DNA of 64,000 nucleotides from Maribacter sp. MMG018 (GCF_018100785.1 NZ_JAGJEC010000001.1:1116001-1180000); one strand, 5' to 3'. Shown: positions 1-9,651, counted from the first letter of the stretch. The notes: generated by a model not told the origin, from the letters alone. A program made the numbers and translations.

Positions 1-693
1 TCTTTTGGTCGCATCTGGGGGTATGGCCCAAAAAATATAACTAAGTATTTTATCCGAAAAGAAATCTGAAGATTGTATGGTGCCATCCTTAAAATCTATA
101 GCATCGAAATAATGATCCTTTTTTAGTTTGAGGAAATCGTTTAAAGGAACAAATTTCTCTGGTAGATAGTGTTTGTTGGCCTTTATGAAATGACTGGCGA
201 TCGTTCCTTTGGATGCTTCTTCATATTTGGCCTGGGCCTTTTTAAGGTTGGCCGTAATCTGATCATATTCTTTCTCTGTAGGATTTTCTTTCTGATAAAA
301 ATCCATCAACCTATTTTTTAACATGTCAATTTCCGAGAAGTAACTGCTATATAGCTTGTTTTCTACCGAACTGACAAAATCTAGGCCCGATTCCAGATCA
401 AAATTAAAGACAACATCTTCTTCGCAATTGTATATAAAATCTATGTAGTAGGTGTCTTGTGGTACGGCATATACCACTCTGTACATTCCTGGGGATACTG
501 AATTTGACAAGGTAAATTCGAAATGGCCATCTTTTACGGCCGTATCGGTTACATAACTCTGACCATTTGAATTTAAATGGTATACCATAAGCCATTTGAA
601 AGATTTTGCAGGCGATAGGTTGCCCGATACGGTATGTTGTGATTTGGCTCCAGTGCTAATGAGCAGTATAAAAATAATAGCGAATAATCTCAT
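1..693 (-). CDS. DUF4369-type exported protein, 3' end cut by window edge
   Basis: The ATG at 693 opens an uninterrupted frame that runs off the left edge (231 codons seen). The first ~18 residues (MRLFAIIFILLISTGAKS) form a signal peptide. Next comes a beta-rich stretch with HTVSGNLSPAKS, then a helical, charged segment around residues 115-165. This layout matches the DUF4369 domain that sits at the N-terminus of Bacteroidota TlpA/thioredoxin-like periplasmic proteins. The thioredoxin part, if present, would lie outside the window, so a redox role is inference. The gene lies 83 bp downstream of the permease gene on the same strand and could be cotranscribed with it. Confidence 0.65.
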   Translation of the reverse strand, partial: MRLFAIIFILLISTGAKSQHTVSGNLSPAKSFKWLMVYHLNSNGQSYVTDTAVKDGHFEFTLSNSVSPGMYRVVYAVPQDTYYIDFIYNCEEDVVFNFDLESGLDFVSSVENKLYSSYFSEIDMLKNRLMDFYQKENPTEKEYDQITANLKKAQAKYEEASKGTIASHFIKANKHYLPEKFVPLNDFLKLKKDHYFDAIDFKDGTIQSSDFFSDKILSYIFWAIPPDATKR

Positions 694-776
694 AATCTCA
701 GATTTCAATTTTCTATTTTATGTCTTGGCTTCTTTTTTAAAAGGGTTCTAAACCGTAGTTCTTATTTGAACATTTA

Positions 777-2054
777 CTACGTATCTTTTCTTTTTTTATA
801 AATGAATTCCATTAAGAAACAGCTAAAGATAACCGAAATAGAAACGATTACCCCCAATCTGTTGTCCGAATATTGTTGGGCCATAAGAACACATGTAGCC
901 ACCATACAAAGTATGAAGCCAAGAAATGTAATTGTTTTATTGGCATTTATCTCTTTAAATAGTTTGAAAGCGCTATAATTTACCATGGAAAAGATGAGGA
1001 GAAAACCTACACTGCCCGATGTGGAAATACTTTCAAGGTTGAGGGTGTTCACCAATATCAAGGTAAGTACGGCCGTGATCAGTAGGCCAATGGGTTGGTT
1101 CCATAATCTACTTGTGAGCTCATGGGGCAATTCATCATCTTCGGCTATTTCGTAACTGACCCTGCTACCACCGTACAAAGAGGCGTTAATAGCGGAAAAG
1201 GTAGATATGAGGGCGGCCACTGTCATAACGGTAAAACCTAGTTCGCCAAGCATGGGTTTGGCGGCTTCTGCCAATACATAGTCCTCCGCATCGGATATGT
1301 CGGAAAAGGATAGTGAGCCAACAGTAACCGTTGCTATGATCATATATAGGGCGATTACAAAAATCACTGACCAATAATAGGCCCTTGGAATGTTTTTTTC
1401 CGGGTTTACAATATTGGAGGCAGAGTTGGCAATAAGCTCAAAACCCTCGTAGGCCACAAAAATAACCATGCCACCGGTCAACAAATTCAAAGGACCTTCC
1501 CAATGTTCGGGTTTCAATTGGCTAAGATAGGGGTTGCCAATTAGCCCGTATGTGCCAATACCTATAAAAACAAATAAAATTATAAGTTTAATGATAACGG
1601 CATACGATTCTATTTTACTCACTACCGTTATGCTGTAGTAATTTATGGCAGTAGCAAAAATAACGACCATACTTGAGTATAAGTGGGTGTCTATGCCAGT
1701 GTCACCTGTAATGGAAAATAAATTTGGGGCATACGATCCAAAAGCCGAAGCATAGAGCCCGAGCATAATAATATAGCTGATCCATAGTAAATTATTGAGG
1801 CCACCGCTGAACAGGTTTTTGCCAAGGCCCTGGTTCAAAAATTTTACGGTACCGCCACTGTCTGGATAGACCAGCGATAGTTTTACATAACTGTAAGAGG
1901 TGATAAGAGCTAAAATACCGGCTATAAAAAATGCAATGGGCGTGCCACCTTGGGCCAAAGAGACAGCTAGTCCTAAAACGGCAAAGATGCCGCCTCCGAC
2001 CATACCGCCGATGCCTATGGACATAGCTTCTTTAAGGCCTATTTTGTTGCTCAT
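777..2054 (-). CDS. APC-superfamily amino acid permease
   Basis: This 425-residue, very hydrophobic protein has about 12 predicted membrane spans. It should act in the inner membrane as an amino acid or polyamine transporter. The first helix carries the glycine-rich GIGGMVGGGIFAVLG motif that binds the substrate amino/carboxyl groups in the APC family, and the sixth helix region carries the AYEGFELIANSA segment expected of APC permeases. The length is normal for the family. The substrate cannot be read from the sequence. The start is the ATG at 2054, and no competing upstream ATG gives a better N-terminus. Confidence 0.85.
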   Translation of the reverse strand: MSNKIGLKEAMSIGIGGMVGGGIFAVLGLAVSLAQGGTPIAFFIAGILALITSYSYVKLSLVYPDSGGTVKFLNQGLGKNLFSGGLNNLLWISYIIMLGLYASAFGSYAPNLFSITGDTGIDTHLYSSMVVIFATAINYYSITVVSKIESYAVIIKLIILFVFIGIGTYGLIGNPYLSQLKPEHWEGPLNLLTGGMVIFVAYEGFELIANSASNIVNPEKNIPRAYYWSVIFVIALYMIIATVTVGSLSFSDISDAEDYVLAEAAKPMLGELGFTVMTVAALISTFSAINASLYGGSRVSYEIAEDDELPHELTSRLWNQPIGLLITAVLTLILVNTLNLESISTSGSVGFLLIFSMVNYSAFKLFKEINANKTITFLGFILCMVATCVLMAQQYSDNRLGVIVSISVIFSCFLMEFIYKKRKDT

Positions 2055-2162
2055 GTCTGAACTTGTATTAAAAACAATGGGCAGGGCCCAAAAAAAATTC
2101 TTGAATAGCTAAAAGAATTTTGACTATCAAAATTAAAAGAACTCAAGGTAGATATATAATAT

Positions 2163-2186
2163 AGGAGCTATTTTTAAATAGCTCCT
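2163..2186 (-). terminator. Hairpin straddling the stop codon of the TerB-like gene
   Basis: An 11-bp perfect inverted repeat (AGGAGCTATTT and its complement) is centred on the TAA stop of the 112-residue TerB-like gene. There is no clear T-run after it on the minus strand, so it may be an mRNA 3'-end stabiliser rather than a strong intrinsic terminator. Confidence 0.4.
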
Positions 2187-2512
2187 AAAACCTGTTCTAT
2201 TATCTCTATTTCTTTATGGTGCACAAACCCATCGGACTGAGCTACTTCTTTCATGCGTTTAGAAAGAAATTCTTTCTTTTCGAGAGATAGGTTTTTGAGT
2301 AATTCAATACTTTGTTCCCTATCTAAATTTCGGGCTTGAATAAGAAAATTGGTATCAAAATCCAGAACCTTCATAAGTTGGGCAAAAGCATTTATCTCTC
2401 CTTTATGTACTTGTCCGTCAGCATAAATTACTGCATCGATAACATTTACAATAGCCAGTTTTTCCGATATATCAAATTCCACTTTATGCTGTTTGTTTTT
2501 CTTTTGTTTCAA
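2174..2512 (-). CDS. TerB-like small protein
   Basis: This is a 112-residue, all-helical acidic protein. It has the two-repeat layout of the TerB (tellurite resistance B/DjlA N-terminal) fold: a first half with AVIYADGQVHKGEINAF and a second half with EVAQSDGFVHHKEIEII. Each half has an ADG/SDG-x-VH-xx-E metal-site-like turn. TerB-like domains bind divalent metal and sit at the membrane in stress complexes; here no partner ter genes are seen. The gene overlaps the 3' end of mfd by 29 bp on the same strand, so translation is probably coupled to mfd. Confidence 0.7.
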   Translation of the reverse strand: MKQKKNKQHKVEFDISEKLAIVNVIDAVIYADGQVHKGEINAFAQLMKVLDFDTNFLIQARNLDREQSIELLKNLSLEKKEFLSKRMKEVAQSDGFVHHKEIEIIEQVLGAI

Positions 2513-5500
2513 AAGGTTGTAGTGCCAATAAAGCCCTGTCTACAGACCTGATGTTGTCAAAGACCAATAATAAACGTAGCCCTTTACGGGTCTGTTTTTC
2601 TTTGATCTTGCATTCTTTTACATGTGATTGCACATATTGTAATACTCTGGTGAATGTGCTGGTTTGATAAAACTCGGATTGTTGGTCGCTAATAAAATAG
2701 CCGATCATCTTACCTTGTTTCATCACTATTTTTTCTAACCCTATACTATTGGCAATCCATTTGATGCGAACAGAGTTTAGTAGATCTTGGGCTTCGTCGG
2801 GTAGTTCGCCAAAACGATCTACCAATTGCGCTTCAAATTTTTGTAGTGCTTCTTCGTCCTTTACTTGGTTAAGGTCGGTGTACAAGGTGAGTCTTTCTGT
2901 GATGTTATTGATGTAATCATCGGGGAACAGTAATTCAAAATCAGAATCGATCTGTGTTTCCTTGACAAATACCTTTTTTTGATCACCTTCTACTTCGTCA
3001 TATAAATCCTTGAATTCATTTTCTTTGAGCTCCTCTATGGCTTCTGCCAATATCTTTTGGTAGGTCTCAAAACCTATTTCGTTGATAAAGCCACTTTGTT
3101 CACCGCCCAAAAGGTCTCCAGCACCTCTAATTTCAAGGTCTTTCATGGCAATATTAAAGCCACTGCCCAATTCTGTAAATTGTTCCAGTGCTTCAATACG
3201 TTTACGGGCATCGGTGGTCATCACTTCATACGGGGGTGTAATAAAATAGCAGAACGCTTTTTTGTTTCCACGTCCTACACGGCCCCGCATCTGGTGTAGG
3301 TCGCTAAGGCCAAAGTTATTGGCATTGTTAATAAAAATGGTGTTGGCATTGGTTACATCCAGGCCACTCTCTACAATTGTGGTGGAAACCAGCACATCAA
3401 ATTCACCGTTGATAAAACCTAGCATTAAGGCCTCTAATTTTTTTCCGTCCATTTGCCCATGGCCGATTCCCACTTTGGCATCGGGTACGAGGCGTTGGAT
3501 CATTCCGGCAACTTCTTTGATGTTTTCTATGCGGTTGTGAATAAAGAAAACCTGTCCGCCCCGTTCAATTTCATAACTAACGGCATCCCTGATCGTTTCC
3601 TCGTTAAAACGAATTACCTGACTTTCTATAGGGTATCTGTTTGGTGGGGGAGTGGTAATCGTAGAAAGGTCTCGCGCGGCCATTAAGCTGAACTGAAGGG
3701 TACGGGGAATTGGGGTGGCCGTCAATGTAAGTACATCTACATTCTCTTTTATAGATTTTAATTTGTCCTTTACCGATACACCGAACTTTTGTTCCTCGTC
3801 CACTATTAAAAGTCCAAGATCTTGAAATTTTACGTTTTTGTTCACCAATTGGTGCGTACCGATGATGATATCTACCTTGCCCGCTGCTAAATTCTCAAGA
3901 GTTTGCTTTTTCTCTTTTGCAGTTCTAAATCTATTTAGATAGTCGACCGTGACGGGCATTTCCTTTAATCTTTCGGAAAACGTGCGATGGTGCTGAAAAG
4001 CCAATATGGTGGTCGGTACCAGTACGGCTACCTGTTTACCATTGTCCACAGCTTTGAAGGCGGCCCTAATCGCAACTTCTGTTTTGCCAAAACCAACGTC
4101 TCCACAGATCAAACGGTCCATGGGGCGTTCGCTTTCCATGTCTTTTTTTACGGCTTCGGTAGCGGTACTTTGATCGGGTGTATCTTCGTAAATAAAGGAA
4201 GCTTCCAATTCGTTCTGTAAGTAACTATCGGGGCTGTACTGAAAGCCTTTTTCCAGTCTTCTTTTGGCATACACCTTTATAAGGTCGAATGCTATTTTTT
4301 TGACACGGGTCTTGGTCTTGTCCTTGATTTTTTTCCAAGCCCCAGAACCTAATTTGTATATTTTTGGGACCGCTCCGTCCTTTCCGTTAAATTTAGAGAT
4401 CTTATGTAAAGAATGTATGCTTACGTACAAGATGTCGCGTTCCCCATACATTAATTTAATGGCCTCTTGTTTTTTGCCGTCTACGTCTATTTTCTTTAAT
4501 CCGCCAAACTTGCCGATACCATGATCTATATGGGTAACATAATCCCCAATTTCAAGTTTGTTGAGCTCTTTTAGGGTTATGGCCTGTTTTTTTGCATAGC
4601 CATTTTTAAGGTGGAACTTGTGGTAGCGTTCAAATATTTGATGATCGGTATAGCACACCAGCTTATTATCGTCGTCCACAAAACCCTGAAACAATGGAAA
4701 AACGATAATCTGGTAATGCACCTGTTTGCTCACCTCTTCAAAAATTGCGTGAAAACGATTTGCTTGTTGCTCGCTGGCGCAAAAAATATAATTGGTGTAA
4801 CCTTGTTCTCTATGGCCGTTTAGGTTATCGATCAATAGATCGAACTTTTTATTGAAAGAGGGTTGGGGTTTGGTGCGGAACTCCACTACTTCCGATACAT
4901 CTCGGTGAGAATCCATGGTAAGCAGCGTAAAATCGGATAAATGATTTTTGAATGCAGTACCGCCCATAAACAGTTCCTCGGGCTCGGCGTGCTTTATATC
5001 TTTCGATAATTTTAAAAAAGCTTCTTTTGCCTTTTCGAAAAAATCGTCCAAACGACCATATAAAAGGTCTGTGTTTTTGGCAAAAACCAAGGTTTTAGAT
5101 GCTACATAGCTTAAAAAACTCTGTCTTTTTTCTATTAAGAACTTATCGGCCATATTGGGCACAATAGTGATCGATTTCACCTTTTCTTTAGAAAGCTGTG
5201 TTTCTACGTCAAAGGTTCTGATACTATCTATCTCATCGCCAAAAAACTCTATACGGTAGGGCTCGTCATGTGAAAAGGAATACACGTCCACAATACCCCC
5301 ACGAACAGAAAATTCGCCTGGTTCCGTAACAAAATCGACTCTTTTAAATTGATACTCGAACAGTACTTCGTTCAAAAAATCTAAAGAGAGGGTGTCTCCC
5401 AATTTTATTTTTAAAGTGTTCTTGTCCAGTTCTTTTCTGGTAATTACCTTTTCGAAAAGCGCATCCGGATAGGTAACTATGAGCGCCGGTTTTTTTCTAG

Positions 5501-5855
5501 AGTTTATCCGGTTTAAAACTTCGGCCCGCAATAGCACATTGGCATTATCGGTTTCCTCTATCTGGTAGGGTCTTCTGTAACTGCCGGGATAAAAGAGGAC
5601 ATCATCTTCGTTTATTAACCGTTCTAGATCGTTCAGGTAATAGGCAGCTTCTTCCTTATCGTTAAAAATAGCAAGAAGGGGAAGCTCGGCATTTGTAAAA
5701 ACATTGGCCAGCACAAAAGACAGGGATGAACCCGTAAGGCCTTTTATTTGGATGTTTTTGTTAGAAGTAGTTTCAGAAAGGGCAATAGTATCCAGTAGTT
5801 TCCCTGTTTGGGGAGACTGTAGGTACTGTTGTTGGATAGAAAAATGGCTCAACAA
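2484..5855 (-). CDS. mfd: Transcription-repair coupling factor Mfd
   Basis: Mfd is a 1123-residue cytoplasmic ATPase. It removes RNA polymerase stalled at DNA lesions and recruits the UvrABC excision system. The N-terminal part (about 1-350) is UvrB-like. A CarD-like RNA-polymerase interaction domain starts near residue 434 (LEIGDYVTHIDHGIGKF). The translocase motor follows, with Walker A GDVGFGKT at 585-592, DEEQ at 686-689 and the TATPIPRTLQ motif. The C-terminal ~200 residues form the TRCF domain. Length and order are normal for Bacteroidota Mfd. It is followed by an overlapping TerB-like gene. Confidence 0.97.
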   Translation of the reverse strand: MLSHFSIQQQYLQSPQTGKLLDTIALSETTSNKNIQIKGLTGSSLSFVLANVFTNAELPLLAIFNDKEEAAYYLNDLERLINEDDVLFYPGSYRRPYQIEETDNANVLLRAEVLNRINSRKKPALIVTYPDALFEKVITRKELDKNTLKIKLGDTLSLDFLNEVLFEYQFKRVDFVTEPGEFSVRGGIVDVYSFSHDEPYRIEFFGDEIDSIRTFDVETQLSKEKVKSITIVPNMADKFLIEKRQSFLSYVASKTLVFAKNTDLLYGRLDDFFEKAKEAFLKLSKDIKHAEPEELFMGGTAFKNHLSDFTLLTMDSHRDVSEVVEFRTKPQPSFNKKFDLLIDNLNGHREQGYTNYIFCASEQQANRFHAIFEEVSKQVHYQIIVFPLFQGFVDDDNKLVCYTDHQIFERYHKFHLKNGYAKKQAITLKELNKLEIGDYVTHIDHGIGKFGGLKKIDVDGKKQEAIKLMYGERDILYVSIHSLHKISKFNGKDGAVPKIYKLGSGAWKKIKDKTKTRVKKIAFDLIKVYAKRRLEKGFQYSPDSYLQNELEASFIYEDTPDQSTATEAVKKDMESERPMDRLICGDVGFGKTEVAIRAAFKAVDNGKQVAVLVPTTILAFQHHRTFSERLKEMPVTVDYLNRFRTAKEKKQTLENLAAGKVDIIIGTHQLVNKNVKFQDLGLLIVDEEQKFGVSVKDKLKSIKENVDVLTLTATPIPRTLQFSLMAARDLSTITTPPPNRYPIESQVIRFNEETIRDAVSYEIERGGQVFFIHNRIENIKEVAGMIQRLVPDAKVGIGHGQMDGKKLEALMLGFINGEFDVLVSTTIVESGLDVTNANTIFINNANNFGLSDLHQMRGRVGRGNKKAFCYFITPPYEVMTTDARKRIEALEQFTELGSGFNIAMKDLEIRGAGDLLGGEQSGFINEIGFETYQKILAEAIEELKENEFKDLYDEVEGDQKKVFVKETQIDSDFELLFPDDYINNITERLTLYTDLNQVKDEEALQKFEAQLVDRFGELPDEAQDLLNSVRIKWIANSIGLEKIVMKQGKMIGYFISDQQSEFYQTSTFTRVLQYVQSHVKECKIKEKQTRKGLRLLLVFDNIRSVDRALLALQPFETKEKQTA

Positions 5856-5868
5856 TTAAATATTTGTG

Positions 5869-5876
5869 CAAATATA
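5869..5876 (-). promoter_or_regulatory. Putative -7 element for mfd
   Basis: On the minus strand this reads TATATTTG, matching the Bacteroidota housekeeping-sigma -7 consensus TAnnTTTG. It lies 13 bp upstream of the mfd start, which implies a very short leader. No good -33 TTTG is seen at the usual spacing. Confidence 0.4.
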
Positions 5877-6185
5877 AGCATCCATGATCTATAGATACTA
5901 AGTGTTTTGTCTAATATGGAATACATTTTGATCAAAAAATGTTTTAAATATTTATGTGGCGATGAACTGGTTTTTGTACTTGTGTTTTATTGTATCGCTG
6001 TTTTTTAAAGGGTGTAAAGACTTTTCTGTTCGCCACCTCGATCTTAAAAAAAAAATGGGAGTTTTCATTTAATAAATTTTATTTCTGATAATCTGTGCAA
6101 TAGAGAGTTATGGGTATTTTTTTGTGTTTGAATTTTACATTTCAACAAAGTTTGAAACAAAATAAATAATGAACTTTAAAAAAAT

Positions 6186-6193
6186 TATATTTG
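6186..6193 (+). promoter_or_regulatory. Putative -7 element for the TerB-like gene at 6216
   Basis: TATATTTG matches the Bacteroidota TAnnTTTG -7 consensus and ends 22 bp before the ATG. The -33 box is not obvious. Confidence 0.45.
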
Positions 6194-6215
6194 CCGAATA
6201 ACTAAAAATTAAGAT

Positions 6216-6638
6216 ATGTCTTTTGCAGATTTATATACTAGTGGAGAACACAGAAAAAATCTAGCTCATTTTGCTGCCTTGGCTACTTTGGCTTCTGTAG
6301 ATGGGGAGATTAGTGTCGAGGAAAAAGAATTGTTGGATCGTTTTGCACGAAAGTTGGATATCACCAAATCGGAATACGAAGAGGTATTAAAAAAAGAAAA
6401 CAAATATCCTATCGATGCTACCAACGATTCTGAAAAGCGTTTAGAGCGATTGTTCGATTTGTTGCGAATTGTATATTCCGATCATAAAATAGACGACGAA
6501 GAAATGGTGATGCTAAAGAGATATGCAATAGGTATGGGCTTTACCAACGAAACGGCCGATAAGATAATTAAAAGGTCGGTAGCTATTTTTGGTGGTAAAA
6601 TAGATTTTGAGGATTATCTATACTTGGTTAAAAAGTAA
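6216..6638 (+). CDS. TerB-family protein
   Basis: This 140-residue helical protein has a TerB-type double motif. Residues ~24-38 contain LATLASVDGEISVEEKELL, and residues ~85-97 contain YSDHKIDDEEMVMLKRYA. In each, a D-G/D-x-I-x-x-E-E turn corresponds to the metal-binding acidic positions of TerB. It has no signal peptide and is probably cytoplasmic. It is only distantly similar to the TerB-like protein on the other side of mfd. It stands alone, with its own -7 element and a shared terminator, so the role (stress or metal-linked) is family inference. Confidence 0.8.
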   Translation: MSFADLYTSGEHRKNLAHFAALATLASVDGEISVEEKELLDRFARKLDITKSEYEEVLKKENKYPIDATNDSEKRLERLFDLLRIVYSDHKIDDEEMVMLKRYAIGMGFTNETADKIIKRSVAIFGGKIDFEDYLYLVKK

Positions 6639-6657
6639 TAGACACCGATGATAAAAT

Positions 6658-6690
6658 GAAAAGGGAGCTTTTAGCTCCCTTTTTTTTTAT
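6658..6690. terminator. Bidirectional intrinsic terminator between the TerB-like gene and fbp
   Basis: The 9-bp stem AAGGGAGCT/AGCTCCCTT has a 3-nt loop, a T-run of nine on the plus side and A's on the other side. It therefore works as a rho-independent terminator for the plus-strand TerB-like gene and can serve fbp from the minus strand, although it overlaps the extreme 3' end of the fbp region. Confidence 0.85.
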
Positions 6691-7697
6691 TGGTATTTTT
6701 CTAAAAATTCTTTCAGTTTCTCTACCATTTTTCTACTTCCGCAGAAAAAAGGAACACGTTGGTGCAACTCGGTCGGTTGAATGTCGAGAATACGGGTTTT
6801 ACCACCTATTGCCATACCGTTCGCCTGTTCGGCAATAAAGGCCATAGGATTACATTCATACAACAGCCTTAGTTTTCCACTGTGTGTTACACTGCTTTTA
6901 GGATACATATATATACCGCCTTTGATCATGTTTCTGTGAAAATCGGAAACCAATGAGCCAATGTATCTAGAGGTGTAGGGCCTGTCACCTTCTTCCATTT
7001 GGCAATATTTGATATAATCTTTTACCCCTTGGTGAAAATGAACGTAATTACCTTCGTTTACCGAGTATATTTTACCCGTTTCCGGAAATTGCATGTTAGG
7101 GTGCGATAAATAAAAAGTACCTAGGGCAGGGTTAAGGGTAAATCCGTTAACTCCGTGGCCCGTTGTGTAAACAATCATTGTAGATGTGCCGTATACGACA
7201 TAGCCCGCCGCTACTTGTTGATTTCCGGGCTGAAGAAAATCCTCAAGGGTAACGGGTGTTCCTACAGGGGTAATTCTTCTATAGATAGAAAAGATGGTAC
7301 CTACCGATACGTTCACGTCTATATTGGAAGAACCGTCCAAAGGATCGATCAAAACCACATATTTGTTCTGATGGTTTTCGTCACTACTGTTTATAGATAT
7401 AAAGCTGTCTTCTTCTTCTGAGGCAATACCACAGACTATTTCACGGTTCGTTAAGGTCTGAATAAACTTTTCGTTGGCAAAGACATCTAGTTTTTGTTGA
7501 TTTTCACCCTGAATGTTGGTTTCGCCTGCAGCACCTATGATATCTACTAGCCCTGCTTTATTTACTTCGTGGTTCACTACTTTTGCCGCAAGTCTTATCG
7601 CATTTATAAGTTTTGATAATTCGCCCGAAGAATATTGAAACGAGTTTTGATTTTCAATAATAAACTCCCCTAAGGTCTGTTTTCTTGTTGCTGCCAT
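6687..7697 (-). CDS. fbp: Class I fructose-1,6-bisphosphatase
   Basis: The enzyme hydrolyses fructose 1,6-bisphosphate to fructose 6-phosphate in gluconeogenesis, in the cytoplasm. The 336 residues carry the lithium-sensitive phosphatase metal motif [10 protein letters not shown] near residues 119-128. The sugar-phosphate binding segment is [16 protein letters not shown], and the C-terminal block includes [14 protein letters not shown]. Length and motifs are those of class I enzymes. The gene converges on the TerB-like gene and is divergent from the GNAT at 7807. Confidence 0.97.
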   Translation of the reverse strand: MAATRKQTLGEFIIENQNSFQYSSGELSKLINAIRLAAKVVNHEVNKAGLVDIIGAAGETNIQGENQQKLDVFANEKFIQTLTNREIVCGIASEEEDSFISINSSDENHQNKYVVLIDPLDGSSNIDVNVSVGTIFSIYRRITPVGTPVTLEDFLQPGNQQVAAGYVVYGTSTMIVYTTGHGVNGFTLNPALGTFYLSHPNMQFPETGKIYSVNEGNYVHFHQGVKDYIKYCQMEEGDRPYTSRYIGSLVSDFHRNMIKGGIYMYPKSSVTHSGKLRLLYECNPMAFIAEQANGMAIGGKTRILDIQPTELHQRVPFFCGSRKMVEKLKEFLEKYQ

Positions 7698-7751
7698 ATT
7701 TTATTGGTTATTCTGTATACAAATATCGGGTATTTTGTGAAACTCTCTTCT

Positions 7752-7787
7752 TTTGGATGGATATGTTTTTTTAAATTTATAACTTTG
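7752..7787 (+). promoter_or_regulatory. Putative promoter of the GNAT-aspartokinase pair
   Basis: A TTTG at 7752-7755 and TAACTTTG at 7780-7787 fit the Bacteroidota -33/-7 pattern. The spacer of 24 bp is a little longer than the usual 19-21. The -7 box ends 19 bp before the ATG at 7807. Confidence 0.45.
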
Positions 7788-7806
7788 TGTTTTATTTGTA
7801 ACAATT

Positions 7807-8286
7807 ATGAATTATACAATAAGAGAAGCTAGAAGAGAGGATATGGCTCAGGTCTTGAATCTGATAACCGAACTTGCCATTTTTGAAAAAGAGGATAATG
7901 CGGTTGAAGTGACTGTTGAGGATCTAGAGGAAAGTGGGTTTGGTGACCAAAAGCTATTTCATTGTTTTGTAGCCGATAAAGAAAGACAAATTGTAGGTAT
8001 GGCCTTGGTCTATCCCAGATATTCTACATGGAAGGGTCCGGTGATTCATTTAGAAGACCTTATTGTTACCGAGCAGATGAGAGGTAGCGGCTTAGGTACC
8101 GCTCTATTGAACGAAGTAGTTAAATATGGGAATGGGCTCGGTGTAAAAAGAATAAGTTGGGAAGTGTTGGATTGGAACGAACCCGCAATTGATTTTTATC
8201 AAAGCAAAGGTGCCGATGTAAAAAGAGATTGGGATGTTGTACACCTGGACGAAGAAGGTATTTCTACCTACTTGTCAAAAATTTAA
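7807..8286 (+). CDS. GNAT N-acetyltransferase, SSAT (diamine/polyamine) type
   Basis: This 159-residue cytoplasmic acetyltransferase transfers acetyl from acetyl-CoA to an amine. The acetyl-CoA pyrophosphate loop is RGSGLGTAL, inside HLEDLIVTEQMRGSGLG. The C-terminal WEVLDWNEPAIDFYQSKGA is the signature of spermidine/spermine-acetyltransferase-like GNATs. The real substrate may be a polyamine, thialysine or another small amine. It is 30 bp upstream of aspartate kinase on the same strand and probably shares its transcript. Confidence 0.8.
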   Translation: MNYTIREARREDMAQVLNLITELAIFEKEDNAVEVTVEDLEESGFGDQKLFHCFVADKERQIVGMALVYPRYSTWKGPVIHLEDLIVTEQMRGSGLGTALLNEVVKYGNGLGVKRISWEVLDWNEPAIDFYQSKGADVKRDWDVVHLDEEGISTYLSKI

Positions 8287-8316
8287 ATAAAAAAATAGAT
8301 TGTAGAAGTATAGATT

Positions 8317-9564
8317 ATGAGAGTATTTAAATTCGGGGGAGCATCGGTTAAAGATGCAGATGCGGTTAGGAATGTGGTAAATGTATTGCAGCAAGTAGGC
8401 TACGATAATACTTTGTTGGTGGTTTCCGCAATGGGTAAGACCACTAATGCCATGGAAGAAATAGTGAACGCTTACTTTAGGAACAAAGAAGAGATACCTT
8501 CTAAAATTTCGGATATAGTAGAGTATCATAATAATATATTGTCAGACCTTTTTGAGAACAAACAACATAGCATATATAAAGATTTTAAAATATTGATCGA
8601 TGAGATCAATGGTTTTTTGGTTTGGAACAAATCGCCTAACTATAATTTTGTCTATGACCAAATTGTGGGTTATGGTGAGTTGATATCCACGACCATTATC
8701 AGTGCCTATTTAAAGGAGGTGGGTATTGCTAATAATTGGTTGGATGTTCGTCATTATATAAAGACCAACAATGCTTACCGCGATACAACGGTCAATTGGG
8801 AAGAAACCCAGAACAATATGGCGAATATTAATACCGAGGTGCTGAACATAACACAAGGGTTTTTAGGTAGCGACGATAATAACTTTACGACTACCCTAGG
8901 TAGGGAAGGGTCCGATTATACAGCGGCCATCTTTGCATATTGTCTCAATGCTGAGTCGGTGACCATCTGGAAAGATGTACCTGGAGTCTTGAATGCCGAT
9001 CCCAGATATTTTAAAGAAACACAACTGTTGAACAATATCTCGTACAGAGAAGCAATAGAACTTGCTTTTTATGGTGCGTCGGTAATACACCCTAAGACCT
9101 TACAGCCATTACAGCGCAAAGAGATCCCGTTGCATGTAAAATCCTTTTTGAACCCAAAAGGAAATGGAACTACGGTAGGCAAAGGAATGGGGATAGAACC
9201 AAAAGTGCCATGTTTTATCGTTAAAAAGAACCAAGTACTGATGAAACTCTCTTCGTTGGATTTTTCCTTTATGTTAGAAGATAATATTAGCGAGATCTTT
9301 AAGCTTTTTCATGAGTTTAAAATAAAGGTAGACCTTATCCAGAATTCAGCGATCAGTTTTTCGGTATGTGTAGATAATAAATTTGGAGGATTGGACGATT
9401 TGTTAAAACAATTAAAAAGTAAGTTCAAGGTGGTGCATCAAGAAAATGTATCCTTGTATACCGTAAGGCATTTTAACAATAAAGCCTTGGAAACCTTACA
9501 GAACGGATATGAAATACTGTTAGAGCAACGAGGTAAGGAAACGGTGCAGTTAGTGGTAAAATAG
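8317..9564 (+). CDS. lysC: Monofunctional aspartate kinase
   Basis: Aspartate kinase phosphorylates aspartate, the first step to lysine, threonine, methionine and diaminopimelate. The N-terminus has the kinase signature VFKFGGASVKD. GREGSDYTAAIFA and WKDVPGVLNADPR are the conserved nucleotide and aspartate-binding segments. The C-terminal ~120 residues form a regulatory ACT-like region. At 415 residues with no homoserine dehydrogenase domain, it is the short stand-alone form found in Bacteroidota next to a separate ThrA fusion. It follows the GNAT gene, and a hairpin terminator lies 30 bp after the stop. Confidence 0.93.
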   Translation: MRVFKFGGASVKDADAVRNVVNVLQQVGYDNTLLVVSAMGKTTNAMEEIVNAYFRNKEEIPSKISDIVEYHNNILSDLFENKQHSIYKDFKILIDEINGFLVWNKSPNYNFVYDQIVGYGELISTTIISAYLKEVGIANNWLDVRHYIKTNNAYRDTTVNWEETQNNMANINTEVLNITQGFLGSDDNNFTTTLGREGSDYTAAIFAYCLNAESVTIWKDVPGVLNADPRYFKETQLLNNISYREAIELAFYGASVIHPKTLQPLQRKEIPLHVKSFLNPKGNGTTVGKGMGIEPKVPCFIVKKNQVLMKLSSLDFSFMLEDNISEIFKLFHEFKIKVDLIQNSAISFSVCVDNKFGGLDDLLKQLKSKFKVVHQENVSLYTVRHFNNKALETLQNGYEILLEQRGKETVQLVVK

Positions 9565-9594
9565 AAAAGGTTATTTCTTTAGAAATGTTAAAAT

Positions 9595-9617
9595 AATGCG
9601 CTTCGAAAGCGCATTTT
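9595..9617 (+). terminator. Terminator after aspartate kinase
   Basis: The 9-bp stem AATGCGCTT/AAGCGCATT has a 3-nt loop and is followed by TT. The stem is GC-rich for this region, but the T-tract is short. Confidence 0.6.
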
Positions 9618-9651
9618 CCTATATTTATGGATTCTTTAAGAAATATTGAAT

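Larger units (their letters stand above)
5856..6215. other. Divergent intergenic region between mfd and the second TerB-like gene
   Basis: This is a 360-bp AT-rich non-coding spacer between two divergently transcribed genes. It holds a TAnnTTTG -7-type element for each direction, reported separately, and several A/T homopolymer runs around 6050-6075. I see no ORF of convincing coding character and no RNA gene. Confidence 0.6.

Noticed and set aside
9646-9651. TTG start two codons upstream for the OlsF-like gene
   Set aside because: ATG 9652 is the better start codon and nothing supports the two extra residues.
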